Assembly: GCF_037975245.1 (NCBI RefSeq)
Contig: NC_092562.1
Span: forward strand, 230,501-294,500
Source: Apostichopus japonicus
Taxonomy: Eukaryota > Echinodermata > Holothuroidea > Aspidochirotida > Stichopodidae
DNA: 64,000 nt
Reading direction: 5' to 3'
Made by a program: the position numbers and the translations under genes
Shown here: positions 10,538 through 22,159 of the stretch, in pieces
Layout: the number at the start of each line of letters is the position of its first letter
Position numbering within the stretch: the stretch's first letter is position 1
The notes under the pieces: generated by a model
What the model was told of the DNA's origin: nothing
Seen by the model: the letters and a program-made list of their open reading frames with translations, nothing else
The model's database searches: none

Positions 10538-11900
10538 CTCTACACACTTTAAACTCAAACGACGGTTAGTGTTCGCTTCACCTATAATATTCTACACACT
10601 TTAAACTCAAACGACGGTTAGTGTTCGCTTCACCTATAATATTCTACACACTTTAAACTCAAACGACGGTTAGTGTTCGCTTCACCTATAATATTCTACA
10701 CACTTTAAACTCAAACGACGGTTAGTGTTCGCTTCACCTATAATATTCTACACACTTTAAACTCAAACGACGGTTAGTGTTCGCTTCACCTATAATATTC
10801 TACACACTTTAAACTCAAACGACGGTTAGTGTTCGCTTCACCTATAATATTCTACACACTTTAAACTCAAACGACGGTTAGTGTTCGCTTCACCTATAAT
10901 ATTCTACACACTTTAAACTCAAACGACGGTTAGTGTTCGCTTCACCTATAATATTCTACACACTTTAAACTCAAACGACGGTTAGTGTTCGCTTCACCTA
11001 TAATATTCTACACACTTTAAACTCAAACGACGGTTAGTGTTCGCTTCACCTATAATATTCTACACACTTTAAACTCAAACGACGGTTAGTGTTCGCTTCA
11101 CCTATAATATTCTACACACTTTAAACTCAAACGACGGTTAGTGTTCGCTTCACCTATAATATTCTACACACTTTAAACTCAAACGACGGTTAGTGTTCGC
11201 TTCACCTATAATATTCTACACACTTTAAACTCAAACGACGGTTAGTGTTCGCTTCACCTATAATATTCTACACACTTTAAACTCAAACGACGGTTAGTGT
11301 TCGCTTCACCTATAATATTCTACACACTTTAAACTCAAACGACGGTTAGTGTTCGCTTCACCTATAATATTCTACACACTTTAAACTCAAACGACGGTTA
11401 GTGTTCGCTTCACCTATATAATATTCTACACACTTTAAACTCAAACGACGGTTAGTGTTCGCTTCACCTATAATATTCTACACACTTTAAACTCAAACGA
11501 CGGTTAGTGTTCGCTTCACCTATAATATTCTACACACTTTAAACTCAAACGACGGTTAGTGTTCGCTTCACCTATATAATATTCTACACACTTTAAACTC
11601 AAACGACGGTTAGTGTTCGCTTCACCTATAATATTCTACACACTTTAAACTCAAACGACGGTTAGTGTTCGCTTCACCTATAATATTCTACACACTTTAA
11701 ACTCAAACGACGGTTAGTGTTCGCTTCACCTATAATATTCTACACACTTTAAACTCAAACGACGGTTAGTGTTCGCTTCACCTATAATATTCTACACACT
11801 TTAAACTCAAACGACGGTTAGTGTTCGCTTCACCTATATAATATTCTACACACTTTAAACTCAAACGACGGTTAGTGTTCGCTTCACCTATAATATTCTA
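10538..11900. repeat. 52-bp minisatellite, about 26 near-identical copies
   Basis: The unit is CTACACACTTTAAACTCAAA, CGACGGTTAGTGTTCGCTTC, ACCTATAATATT. Copies are almost identical throughout. The only recurrent variant is an extra AT (CCTATATAATA), which makes 54-bp units at about 11411, 11569 and 11831, three and then five units apart. Every frame is interrupted. Such low divergence implies recent expansion or homogenisation, though assembly collapse or expansion cannot be excluded. Confidence 0.97.
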
Positions 11901-12410
11901 GGCCTCCTCCACTTAGCTGATGATCTTCGAAGACATTAAGTTCTGGTTTGTAGCAGAGAAACTAAAGATCATTATTTTCCAGATGTGGATGATAAATCTG
12001 TCAATTTATTTCATTTTTGTTTTGCATTTTAGTTAAAGTTCACCTCTGATGAGTTTTCATCCTCAATTTTTTGCAACGAGCTATATATAAAGATAAGGAA
12101 AACTATAAAAAAAACGGGGGGAAAACGACAAGTGTTTTTTTATAGCGAGTGATGGGTTACAAACTCGTAAAGTTAGATTGGCATTCATGATTTCATTACA
12201 TGAGATAAGAAACAGACTAGTCGCAAAAGTCGCTGGTAAAGAAGAAAAAACCGTGCATCGTGCTTTTGCTTTATGTAGGGTTATTCGTATAAACAAGAGA
12301 TATATATATATTCAAGTTTCAAAGAATAAACTCTAAAGTGAACCACACTGATTGAAAAGGTGGTGCATTGTCGGTCTTTTATCTCGTTACTGAAAGCAGG
12401 TCGTTTATAA
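11901..12410. other. No feature recognised
   Basis: AT-rich sequence between the 52-bp array and the inverted-repeat element; nothing supported. Confidence 0.6.
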
Positions 12411-12413
12411 TAT

Positions 12414-12595
12414 AAACGGAACTTTCAAGTAACATTGTGGAATTTCCCGTTCTTTTTAGTTTCAAATTTTACATTGTTTACCACCAGTAAAAGCCATCTA
12501 ATTGAGGATTATATTATAGCATATATACTTATATATTCCATTGTTTTAAACTGAAAAGAACGGAAAATTCCACAATGTTACTTGAAAGTTCCATT
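12414..12595. mobile_element. Small MITE with inverted repeats of about 45 bp
   Basis: The left arm beginning GGAACTTTCAAGTAACATTG at 12418 is matched by the reverse complement of 12546-12592 for about 45 bp with only about three mismatches. The arms include the shared block TGTGGAATTTYCCGTTCTTTT. The spacer is about 85 bp. AATAT occurs next to both ends and could be a target duplication, but I am not confident of exact borders or superfamily. Confidence 0.7.
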
Positions 12596-12833
12596 TCAAT
12601 ATCTCGTCATGCATGACTATAGATATAGTTGGTTGAATGTACCCTATGTTAACAAGCTAAAACCTGCCCTTACACATGTGAGTGGATCACATAGGTGATT
12701 CTGTGATGTTATCACAGCAGATTTACTTTTCCAAAGGTTTAACTTTTATTAGTATCGTCTATTATAACCTTCTTGCATGATTTTTGTTATCATTGAAATA
12801 ATATGATAAACTTGGATTGCTTTCTTACCTGCC

Positions 12834-12913
12834 AATGTTCCCTGTGTAAAAGTAAGTTGGCCTGACGTTTCGACCCTAGCATGATCTTCTTCAGAGGCTG
12901 AATGTTCCCTGTA
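12834..12913 (-). mobile_element. Penelope-like element remnant with degenerate hammerhead core
   Basis: On the minus strand, 12860-12898 reads GCCT, CTGAAGA, a 4-bp hairpin GATC/GGTC, GAAA, CGTC, AGGC. The CUGANGA and GAAA boxes have hammerhead order and spacing, and GCCT pairs with AGGC as stem I. Stem III has collapsed to a C-G with no loop, so a single copy should be inactive. AATGTTCCCTG is repeated on the plus strand at 12834 and 12901, 67 bp apart, indicating a partial tandem unit. This type of CTGAAGA...GAAACGTC block is common in invertebrate Penelope-like elements; the assignment is inferred. Confidence 0.5.
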
Positions 12914-13368
12914 GTTAGAATTTCATTAAATTTGTATTTTGTATTTTGTTTTTTTGTAGAAATGTTATTCTCCACTTTGGATAAATTATTATAGTATTAT
13001 CCCGAAATAAGGGGCACTTAGATGATAATGAACCTTAGCAGGTACCGTAACTGTAAAAATTAAACCCATAAACTACCAGATTTTCACAGCTTTGAACGAT
13101 AAACACATCTTTAAAGAACCTTTTTGTTTTTGGTGGTTGATTTTGATATATTTTTATCCATAATATTCGATAAGGGATTTCTATAAACGTGGCTAAGTAA
13201 AATGTCTGGACGACGAAATACTGATTTTTGAATGGATTCATTCATAGTTTAGATTTCATTTGCTGTAAGAAAACCTAGAGAAGAATAGCTTGAGCAATTG
13301 ATGAGGTATGCCTTAAATTGAGTAATCCTGGCTGTGTTTCGATAAAACTGACCCACCCTGCAGCCAGC

Positions 13369-13763
13369 CAGTAACGTGCACAGGATACTAATGATGGGGA
13401 AAAGGGGCAACTTCCAACTTTCCCCGACTGATTATAGTAGGTACATGGTGCATCTGTATGGAAATGCTATGGGCGGATCGATTGTTTTTATTAATGACGT
13501 ATGTGGGGTCGATGAATGCGGCTCATTGCAGGGGAGGGAATGTCGGTGGTTGCTTCCACCGAAACTGATATTTGATGTTAAAATGGCACATTTAGACGAG
13601 AAAATTAAGTCTGTAAATTATGGCTTAAACCAAGGTTGTGCTAAGAAATAAGTTTGGATTTTGAAAGAGTCCCCTTACTGGACCCTTCTGAAAATGGAGG
13701 TGGGGTGAGGTGTAGGGTGGGTGGGTAGGGTAGTTGGCATAGCCCCCTTTGCGCACGCCACTG
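13369..13763. mobile_element. hAT-like non-autonomous element, 395 bp
   Basis: The left end CAGTAACGTGCACAGG and the right end (CAGTGGCGTGCGCAAAGG when reverse-complemented) are similar terminal inverted repeats starting CAGT. Flanking 8-mers CAGCCAGC (left) and GACCCAGC (right) agree at 6 of 8 positions, a decayed 8-bp target duplication expected for hAT insertions. The 91-codon frame inside it has no resemblance to a transposase and is not called. Confidence 0.6.
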
Positions 13764-15566
13764 GACCCAGCGCACAGTGTTGCTTTAAAGCAAATACCAC
13801 AAAGTACCATCGAGCTCACTCACATCTGAAGAAAATACAAAGTTTGTCGAAAAATATCTGACACTATATTTAGTTATGATATGGAGCATGGTGTAACGTA
13901 CTTCTAATTCTGGAAGTTTTCTTCGTCATATTAAGTTCTCATGATAGGAGTTTTGCCAAAATTGTCAAATAAAGTAGGCATACTTTCGTGTATAATTTCT
14001 TGCTAAGAATGTTAAAAGAAATTGTTAACCCTGATATTGTAAACATGATTCATATATAATATAAAAAAAAGAGGTGAAATTTAATGGAAGCTTTAAGCGT
14101 TTAAGTAGATTCTTAAGTCATGATGGAATTTGAAAGACGCGTATATCACTAATCGTCGCCAGCAGGTAATACCGTGTTAAGGGATTCATTGCACTTAGCA
14201 CCTGTACTTTCTCAAAAGAGCTTTAATTCTAGTTAAGAATATAAACCATTTCGTCCACCGAGAACAGACAAAGGTAGCCTCGCATCACAGTGCACAAGTC
14301 TTATTATTTTTTTTTGTAGGTCAGGGAGGGGTGGTGGGTGTGGGGGGGGGGCTTTCTTTTCCTTATTTCTATCCGTTCATCCCCTGAGTATTCGATGATG
14401 AGTCTGTAGGAGTATATCAAGTGTTACTTAAGTAACGCTTTAAAACCTTTTTTGCTCTGGCAAACATAGGCCTACGTAACAAATTTCCCTCTGCAACGGG
14501 AGTCAGTATGACTGTGCCGTCCACTTTGTTACTTAAGTGAGGGATAGATTCAGAGATACGCAATTTAATTTGTCCCAGGAAATGTTCTAATCTAATCCCG
14601 TTTTGTGATTTCAGAAACGTCAGAGAAATTCGTAAGCTGTATTGCTTTTCGTGTAACTCTTTACATATAGTCCATCTAAAAGACCTACAAACAACAAGGG
14701 AATATGTAAAAACATCTGTGCCCTTCGCCTTTTTAAATTGATTAATTATTTATATTCATAAAAAAAAATCTCACTAACGGTAACATTTGAAGAGGCCCAG
14801 TTGTCACAAAATACCGAATCGATTTATTTTTCAAATTTCTTATTGGTTCAAAGTCTTGTCGCCAAGCAATATTGATTTACTATTATGCAAGTGAATCTAA
14901 TGTGAAATGTTCAAAGACAGGTATGTTATTGTCCAATATCAAAGTTTTTAAATGTGACAAGTATTTACTACTACTTCAGGATCCCCGTGATCTAAGCACT
15001 GTAGGTCCGGTCATATACTACAGTAATATGCTAACAATAATTTAGGCTAGGGCTTAGACTAACATAGGCAAATTAGGCCTAGCCTATGTTAGGATTCGAA
15101 AAGCAAACCTGACTTGAGCAGCACTACCCAAGTTATAAATTCTGTTCCCAATGTCCATCCTTTATACGTGATGTTTCGGAAAGTGAATACACTCTTACTT
15201 TCATAACCGATCGAAATCTTACCTGCATGAGGAACGATTATGTTTGACAACAATTTCAAGGATTCGACAAAGGTGAGCAAAATAAAGTTTTACCTTAAAA
15301 TGTTAAGGGACAGACATTCCTTGTATTAGATTATTAAGATATTAAATACTCAACTATCATTACAGTATTAGCAGTATCGCAGTGATTGCCGACACGTAAG
15401 TATATCTTAGTGTTTATGATGGGGGTCCAACTATGTGCGAAGTTTACATGGCTTGGAAAGAAAGCCACACATTTACATCGCAATGTAAAAATACAGCTTG
15501 AAGAGGATTTTCGTAGAAGAAGAATTTTAGCAAACAAGGAAGCACGTCATTGCAAAGGACAATACG
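13764..15566. other. No gene recognised
   Basis: Contains a G-rich patch at about 14320-14352, two copies of a TTACTTAAGT-type short palindrome at 14424 and 14527, and a duplicated GCCTA/TAGGC-rich stretch at 15047-15090. No coding feature supported. Confidence 0.55.
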
Positions 15567-16937
15567 ACGCAGAGAAACAAATAAATTAATGTTAACACAG
15601 GGGAAAGCTAAGTTTTGTTTGAGCAGTGTTCTCTCTATATGTTTGAAATACTAGCTATATACAGACAAGCAAATCAATAAACGCAGAGAAACAAATAAAC
15701 TAATGTTAACACAGGGGAAAGGTAAGTCTTGTTTGAGCAGTGTTCTCTCTATATGTTTGAAATACTAGCTATATACAGACAAGCAAATCAATAAACGCAG
15801 AGAAACAAATAAACTAATGTTAACACAGGGGAAAGCTAAGTCTTGTTTGAGCAGTGTTCTCTCTATATGTTTGAAATACTAGCTATATACAGACAAGCAA
15901 ATCAATAAACGCAGAGAAACAAATAAATTAATGTTAACACAGGGGAAAGCTAAGTCTTGTTTGAGCAGTGTTCTCTCTATATGTTTGAAATACTAGCTAT
16001 ATACAGACAAGCAAATCAATAAACGCAGAGAAACAAATAAACTAATGTTAACACAGGGGAAAGCTAAGTCTTGTTTGAGCAGTGTTCTCTCTATATGTTT
16101 GAAATACTAGCTATATACAGACAAGCAAATCAATAAACGCAGAGAAACAAATAAACTAATGTTAACACAGGGGAAAGCTAAGTCTTGTTTGAGCAGTGTT
16201 CTCTCTATATGTTTGAAATACTAGCTATATACAGACAAGCAAATCAATAAACGCAGAGAAACAAATAAATTAATGTTAACACAGGGGAAAGCTAAGTCTT
16301 GTTTGAGCAGTGTTCTCTCTATATGTTTGAAATACTAGCTATATACAGACAAGCAAATCAATAAACGCAGAGAAACAAATAAACTAATGTTAACACAGGG
16401 GGAAAGCTAAGTCTTGTTTGAGCAGTGTTCTCTCTATATGTTTGAAATACTAGCTATATACAGACAAGCAAATCAATAAACGCAGAGAAACAAATAAACT
16501 AATGTTAACACAGGGGAAAAGGTAAGTCGTGTTTGAGCAGTGTTCTCTCTATATGTTTGAAATACTAGCTATATACAGACAAGCAAATCAATAAACGCAG
16601 AGAAACAAATAAACTAATGTTAACACAGGGGAAAAGGTAAGTCGTGTTTGAGCAGTGTTCTCTCTATATGTTTGAAATACTAGCTATATACAGACAAGCA
16701 AATCAATAAACGCAGAGAAACAAATAAATTAATGTTAACACAGGGGAAAGCTAAGTCTTGTTTGAGCAGTGTTCTCTCTATATGTTTGAAATACTAGCTA
16801 TATACAGACAAGCAAATCAATAAACGCAGAGAAACAAATAAATTAATGTTAACACAGGGGAAAGCTAAGTCTTGTTTGAGCAGTGTTCTCTCTATATGTT
16901 TGAAATACTAGCTATATACAGACAAGCAAATCAATAA
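15567..16937. repeat. 114-bp minisatellite, 12 copies
   Basis: The unit starts ACGCAGAGAAACAAATAAAY and ends ACAGACAAGCAAATCAATAA. Twelve units lie in register. Variants: AAATTAA in units 1, 4, 7, 11 and 12 versus AAACTAA elsewhere; GGTAAGTC in units 2, 9 and 10 versus GCTAAGTY elsewhere; GGGGAAAAGG plus AAGTCGTG only in the adjacent units 9 and 10; an extra G in unit 8. The shared private variants of 9 and 10 show local duplication. No frame stays open. The GGTAAGT variants create a splice-donor-like string, probably by coincidence. Confidence 0.97.
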
Positions 16938-18395
16938 GTTCTGAACACAAGAATATATTAGCCAAGTCTTTACATTCTATCGATTGAAGACGAACTAAAC
17001 ACACACACACACACACAAAACGAACAAAGCCCCCAAAAAATGATAATATTAATAAAAAAATATATATAAAAAAGAGCAGTGGAAAATGAATTCACCGATA
17101 ATGTTTCTTCCATCCTCTCAAGAATTTTCAAGAAGCAGGCAAGGGTCCAACAACATTGTTGATAATTTGAAGAGCTTTTAAAGTATATGGAAATAGAAAT
17201 TTGACAATTGTACGGAAAATCGATTAATTCATGTCTTTGAGTATATGTTATTATTAAAAAGCATGAATTTCAACAACTAACTGCGTTTTAATGTTGTTTA
17301 AAACTATGAAAAGCTTCAGTTGTGACTGATAGTATAATAGCTATGAAGTTCACGCTAATAACCTTAATCAAAGAAAAAAAGTCGCATTATACAGCAATTA
17401 CATCAAGGTCATGTGACTTTAATGGGACATTATACTAGATAATCTTGATTGGATTAAAGTGAAACTAAAAAGAAAACGAAGTAATTTGAGTAGTTAGCAA
17501 ACGTTTGTAGCATCGATAATTATGGAAGTTTGAAATATGATGTAACGCTTGACATATTACTGATACTATTAGACTTCGGCCTGTATCGTATCTTTTGGCT
17601 AATCGTAAAGTTTGAGGATGAATAATGTAACAAAAATATGGAGCTACTTAAAGGGGTAGTATTCTGTTGGTCGATCCTGAACGTCTGTATCAAACTTTGC
17701 TTGCGCAATTATCTCTATCTGTAAGTACCATATCTGTTATTAAATACATCATGATTATGATTTTTTTTTTTTATATCGACTTCTCTCACAACATGCGATT
17801 AAGCGACAGCATATCACTTAAACTAGAATGTATGTTTATTTGATTTTTACAAGTATTTTCTTTTTATTTTGTAAACTTTGTCTACACAAAATATTAATTT
17901 AATATAAAAAATCGCAAGCAACGAAATAACGTAAACAAGTTTTTTCTTATACCAGGTTTTCTTTAGGTTGGGGGTGGGGATGGGGAGGTGGGGTGGTAGT
18001 GGGATGGGAGGTGGGGGTGAGGGTGGGAGGGGAGGTGGGGGTGTTTCATCACAAATATCTCTATCATATAAAACACCAAACTTATTTTAATATGATAAAT
18101 GACAACCTAGAAATTAAAGCATATATATATTGAAGAATAAATAAAACACAAAATTATAATGGTGAACAAAAACATTGTCAGAACGAACTCGCATACCATC
18201 CATCCTTGTAACATTAGATCATATGGCGACCAATTGTGACATCTATGGGCGCAACCGTAGAGTTCTTTTTACAATTATCCACATGTTTATTAAAATGATC
18301 CATGATAATTAAAAATGGAGCATTAAATAATAACTGAGGGGATCATTGCTACCATAAACCTAATTTACAAAACTTCTTCATTTCTTCCTGATTTT
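16938..18395. other. No gene recognised; strong G-quadruplex patch
   Basis: A (CA)n run lies at about 16999-17018. The plus strand at 17967-18043 is a dense series of GGG/GGGG runs separated by A or T. No coding evidence. Confidence 0.6.
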
Positions 18396-18399
18396 TTTG

Positions 18400-18672
18400 T
18401 TTTTTTGGCATCTGGCTCACTGTCGTCTGCAGCATATGTTATTGTGTGTCTTTGTCTATTTCTGTTTTTCCCACCTTTATTTAATATTTTTCTTTCTTGT
18501 TTTCTCTAGAGGACTTCTAATTCACAACTTTTTTTGGCCACAAATCTCATCAATAATTTATTTCATGTTTGCCCTGTCCAAAATTCTATCCGAAATTATG
18601 TTGAATTTAGTTCGTTATCTCACACGTAATTTCACCCCTTTCTTTATAGGTTGAATTGAATTGAAAATAAAT
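18400..18672 (+). mobile_element. Possible LINE 3' tail ending in (TTGAA)n
   Basis: T-rich sequence ends TTGAATTGAATTGAAAATAAA at about 18651-18671. Short pentamer tails of this kind are seen at the 3' ends of some CR1/L2-like retrotransposons. No coding homology is visible, so this is weak. The 85-codon frame over it, hydrophobic and Phe-rich, reflects T-rich composition. Confidence 0.25.
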
Positions 18673-18965
18673 CACATTTGTTTATTCTTCCTTCAAAGAG
18701 TGTCATTTCTCCTTTGACAGCTGGGAATCCCTTTAAGATGCAGTAAAATGCCGGATAAAAAGTTTTTACTGTTAATTGCGCAGAAATATGTCAATCTTTA
18801 AAAACGACATTTAGTGCTGGTTCAGTATTATTACATATTCAACAAAAGTCTAGTTTATAAAAGCTTTGTAACCTCTTTATTATCTATCTAGCGGCATTAC
18901 TTACCGTTGTCACGAATTTTTGGTGAAAACATTGATTAATTTTTATCCATTCTCAGCTCTCAAAG

Positions 18966-18968
<3 letters not shown>

Positions 18969-19008
<40 letters not shown>
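18969..19008. repeat. (AT)n microsatellite
   Basis: Uninterrupted AT dinucleotides, then AT-rich spacer. Confidence 0.95.
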
Positions 19009-19012
<4 letters not shown>

Positions 19013-22000
19013 TTATTTATTTCTGATCGTCGGTTTAAAGTAGCCTTAATGAACTGAATATTTATTGTTTAACGAGCTTACAGTCACCGAGCTTTGACGC
19101 GATTACAAGTCGGAGTAAATGACAACAAAGTAGTTAATGAGAAATGAAAATCAGTTTTTTTGTTATTTTTTCACTATTCTATTCATATTTATCACAATAT
19201 ATGTCATAGTGACATATGCGTCAAATAAGCTAACATTAATAATACGAAATGAATGCCCAGTTGCATAACTTACAACCTCTCACCATTAAAGAGGCTAAAA
19301 TTTAAAGCAGAAATTAAGCTCCTTATGACGAAACTACATTCATTACGGACCATTTAATGTCACGGTTTACGTCACCATCACAAATATATACTACACATCC
19401 ATTGATTTTATGCAAAACTGTTAAGGACAAAAAATCAATATTACAATTATTAACGTATTGAAACGTTTCAAACTGTAGTTTCCTAACAATTTCAGCAATT
19501 TTTATATCAGTTTTCCGCAATTCCTGTATACTTTAAAAGAGATGTAGAATTATTATTAAATTAAATGACCATCTATACTTGCGATGGAATAATTTCCGAA
19601 ACACGAAATTCTAAACTGCGGATTTCTCGATTTGGACTTATCTCACATGTCGTTTTTACCGCTCAAGTTCAATTCCCTATTGTTTTGCCGTCAGCATAAT
19701 ATGCTCTAACCGTTCACGACAGAGACCATCCATCCCAATATTAATCATACTATTAAAGCATATAGTGCTTAGCCGACTTTTGAATAATCTGGGGAGAAAC
19801 CTGACGTATGATAAGTAAGGTCATTTATTGGGCGAAAAGAACTACTAATGGGGAAAAAAGATGGTAAAGCGATATACGGCCTATAATGAACTCTGTAATA
19901 ATGTGTGTTGGGTTCACATCCTTTGAACTTACATGTTACTAGTTACAGAGAGAACATATGCTAATCTGAAGAGGTTCTGAAAATCATTGATCGGAATAAC
20001 ATTTCATTGTAGTGACGAAAGAGACTTCAAAGTTACAAGTGATGTGATAGATACGCTAAAAATGGTTAAAATGGTTGCAAAATGTTCGCCACAATCGAAA
20101 TCATTTTTTTTTATGCGTCAGTGTGGAATATTTAACATTATACTTGCATTGTATTCATTAATATTATGTGGTGTAAAGCAAGGCAGTCTTTATTTAGTAT
20201 CAACAAACGATGCTTCTGTTTTGGTTTGAGATACAAAGTACACAGGTTCTTAGAAAGATCATGCGCGTTCTTCTTTCTACTCATTCATGTTGTTTTTCGT
20301 ACGTAAAATCCACCCGATACTCATAGCCAGTAAAGTAACTACTACAAAATCAACTCATTGGTATGGTACAAGCATTGCATTCTATTTTATGATATCTCAA
20401 TTTCTCATATTTACTCCAACAGAACTTTGTAAACATAATGTAATCTGGCGAATATCGTCTGTAACTAGATGGTACTATCGTTGTCCCTGGGGGAAATTAT
20501 TTGGCAGGCTATTTCAGAAGCCTAGCTCCAAGAACCTCCACTCAAATAAATGATAAAAACGCTCTGTCGATTTCAAGATGATTTATTCTCTCCGTGATAC
20601 AATTAAAAGTTCAATTAAACGCTGTAAAATTTACTTCAAGATATTGATTGGAAACAAATAGGTATAAATTATATGGCCATGACAATAATCGTGCTCACTG
20701 GTTGATTATTCCAGAACTAATTTGCCTCTATAAACTACTCAGAGGTTCCAAAGCTTGGAGTCACACGTGATGCGGCATATGATCCATGATTGGTTCAATA
20801 TTACCTATTTCGGAACATCGTTAATATTCATCAAATATATCAATGAATAAACTCAGCATGAGTAAGAAACAAAACAACACGTGGTCCAAATTTTTGGTTA
20901 TGTTTTTCTTTATCTGAAAATACGGGCTCCTAAACTAGACGTCTGAAAGTGGACCGAACAATTTCCAATGTATTTCCCTTTTTTCTGGAACTGTGAGAAT
21001 TAGCGGCGGAAACACTTGAAGGTCAAAAGTGCAAAGTGTTAAAGACCTTGCAAGAGTTTGATAGAACATAAAAGGCGGTATAATATTACTTCATGACAAT
21101 AGATGAAAGGCATGTAAACTGTGTCGCTGATCGAACAGTCGCATTCACCATACGTCAAACTAAGACAAGTAATCGGCACCGATTAACCGACTGGGTAACC
21201 TTGACCTATTATCAAGATTAATTACAAAATTAAAATACTTCTAAAGTTAAAAAAAAAAAAATAGACGAGAATTGTCGATGAAAAGATCAAAATCAATTAT
21301 GAGCAGGAACCTTCCGGAAACCTCGTTGAGTGTCTATGACTATTTTTATACCCTATTCATTGCCTCAAGTACTTATGAGGCCTACCATCCTTGGCAACCG
21401 ATGTGAAAGGGAAAAAAATCATTTAAGTTTACTAGCCGGTCAAATGTAAATCACTCGTCCTCTTCACACCCGTCAATGGACCACTTCGAAATGCATTTTT
21501 TTTCCCACCTCAAAAGTGACTTACTCTGCCAATGTAGATCACTGCAACGCACTTCTTAAAGTACTGAGGCAAATGGGTGACTCAGATTGGAAAAGGTCTC
21601 AAGGTAGGTTACAATTTCGTCGTCATGACGTTATTTCGAAAGTGTGAACGTAAATGATACGTTAAGACAAGTCACACTACTTTGATGAATTAATGTGGCT
21701 ATTTCAACACATGGGTGGGTGTCTATATAGAACTGATGGTTTACCAACAAATCGGGCAAATCAAACGTCATAACCGACGTCATTGTGATCGTACTGAGTT
21801 CAAAGTCAGTTCCAGGCCTGTGGATATCTGCCAAAGCTGCAAAACCATCAACAGCGATTCTGCGACATTCAAATTTGACCAAACTGTACAAAATACACCT
21901 TATTTTTGTTAGAAAGAAAAGTCCTGAAAAGTCCAGCCAACTATGATATAATGCGAATACCAGGACCGAGGGTAATATATCCTTATATATATATTTATAT

Positions 22001-22073
22001 TAATTTCATTGATCAAGTCAACGTCAGATTAATGCATATGTTATGCATGAGCATATACATGATATCCATGATT
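19009..22073. other. No gene recognised; possible decayed tRNA-like promoter
   Basis: Frames of 60-90 codons at about 19.99, 20.29 and 21.7 kb have no recognisable family and no convincing splice context. The minus strand of 19655-19725 vaguely resembles a tRNA-derived A/B box pair (CGGTTAGAGCAT, then GGAATTGAACT), but too weakly to call. Confidence 0.5.
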
Positions 22074-22119
22074 ATATATATATATATATATATCTAATAT
22101 ATATATATATATATATATA

Positions 22120-22157
<38 letters not shown>
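22074..22157. repeat. (AT)n microsatellite with CTA interruptions
   Basis: Three AT blocks separated by TCTAAT; the regular interruption suggests internal duplication. Confidence 0.95.

Positions 22158-22159
<2 letters not shown>

Noticed and set aside
10538-11900. CRISPR-like regularly spaced repeat
   Set aside because: Units are contiguous with no unique spacers, and the host is an animal; it is a minisatellite.
13376-13651. 91-codon frame as a gene
   Set aside because: Contained within a hAT-like non-autonomous element and unlike any transposase I know.
16501-16640. AAGGTAAGT splice-donor strings in the 114-bp array
   Set aside because: Present only as repeat variants with no open frame upstream; coincidence is sufficient.
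19655-19725. tRNA-derived SINE head on the minus strand
   Set aside because: A and B box matches are too poor and no SINE body could be recognised.
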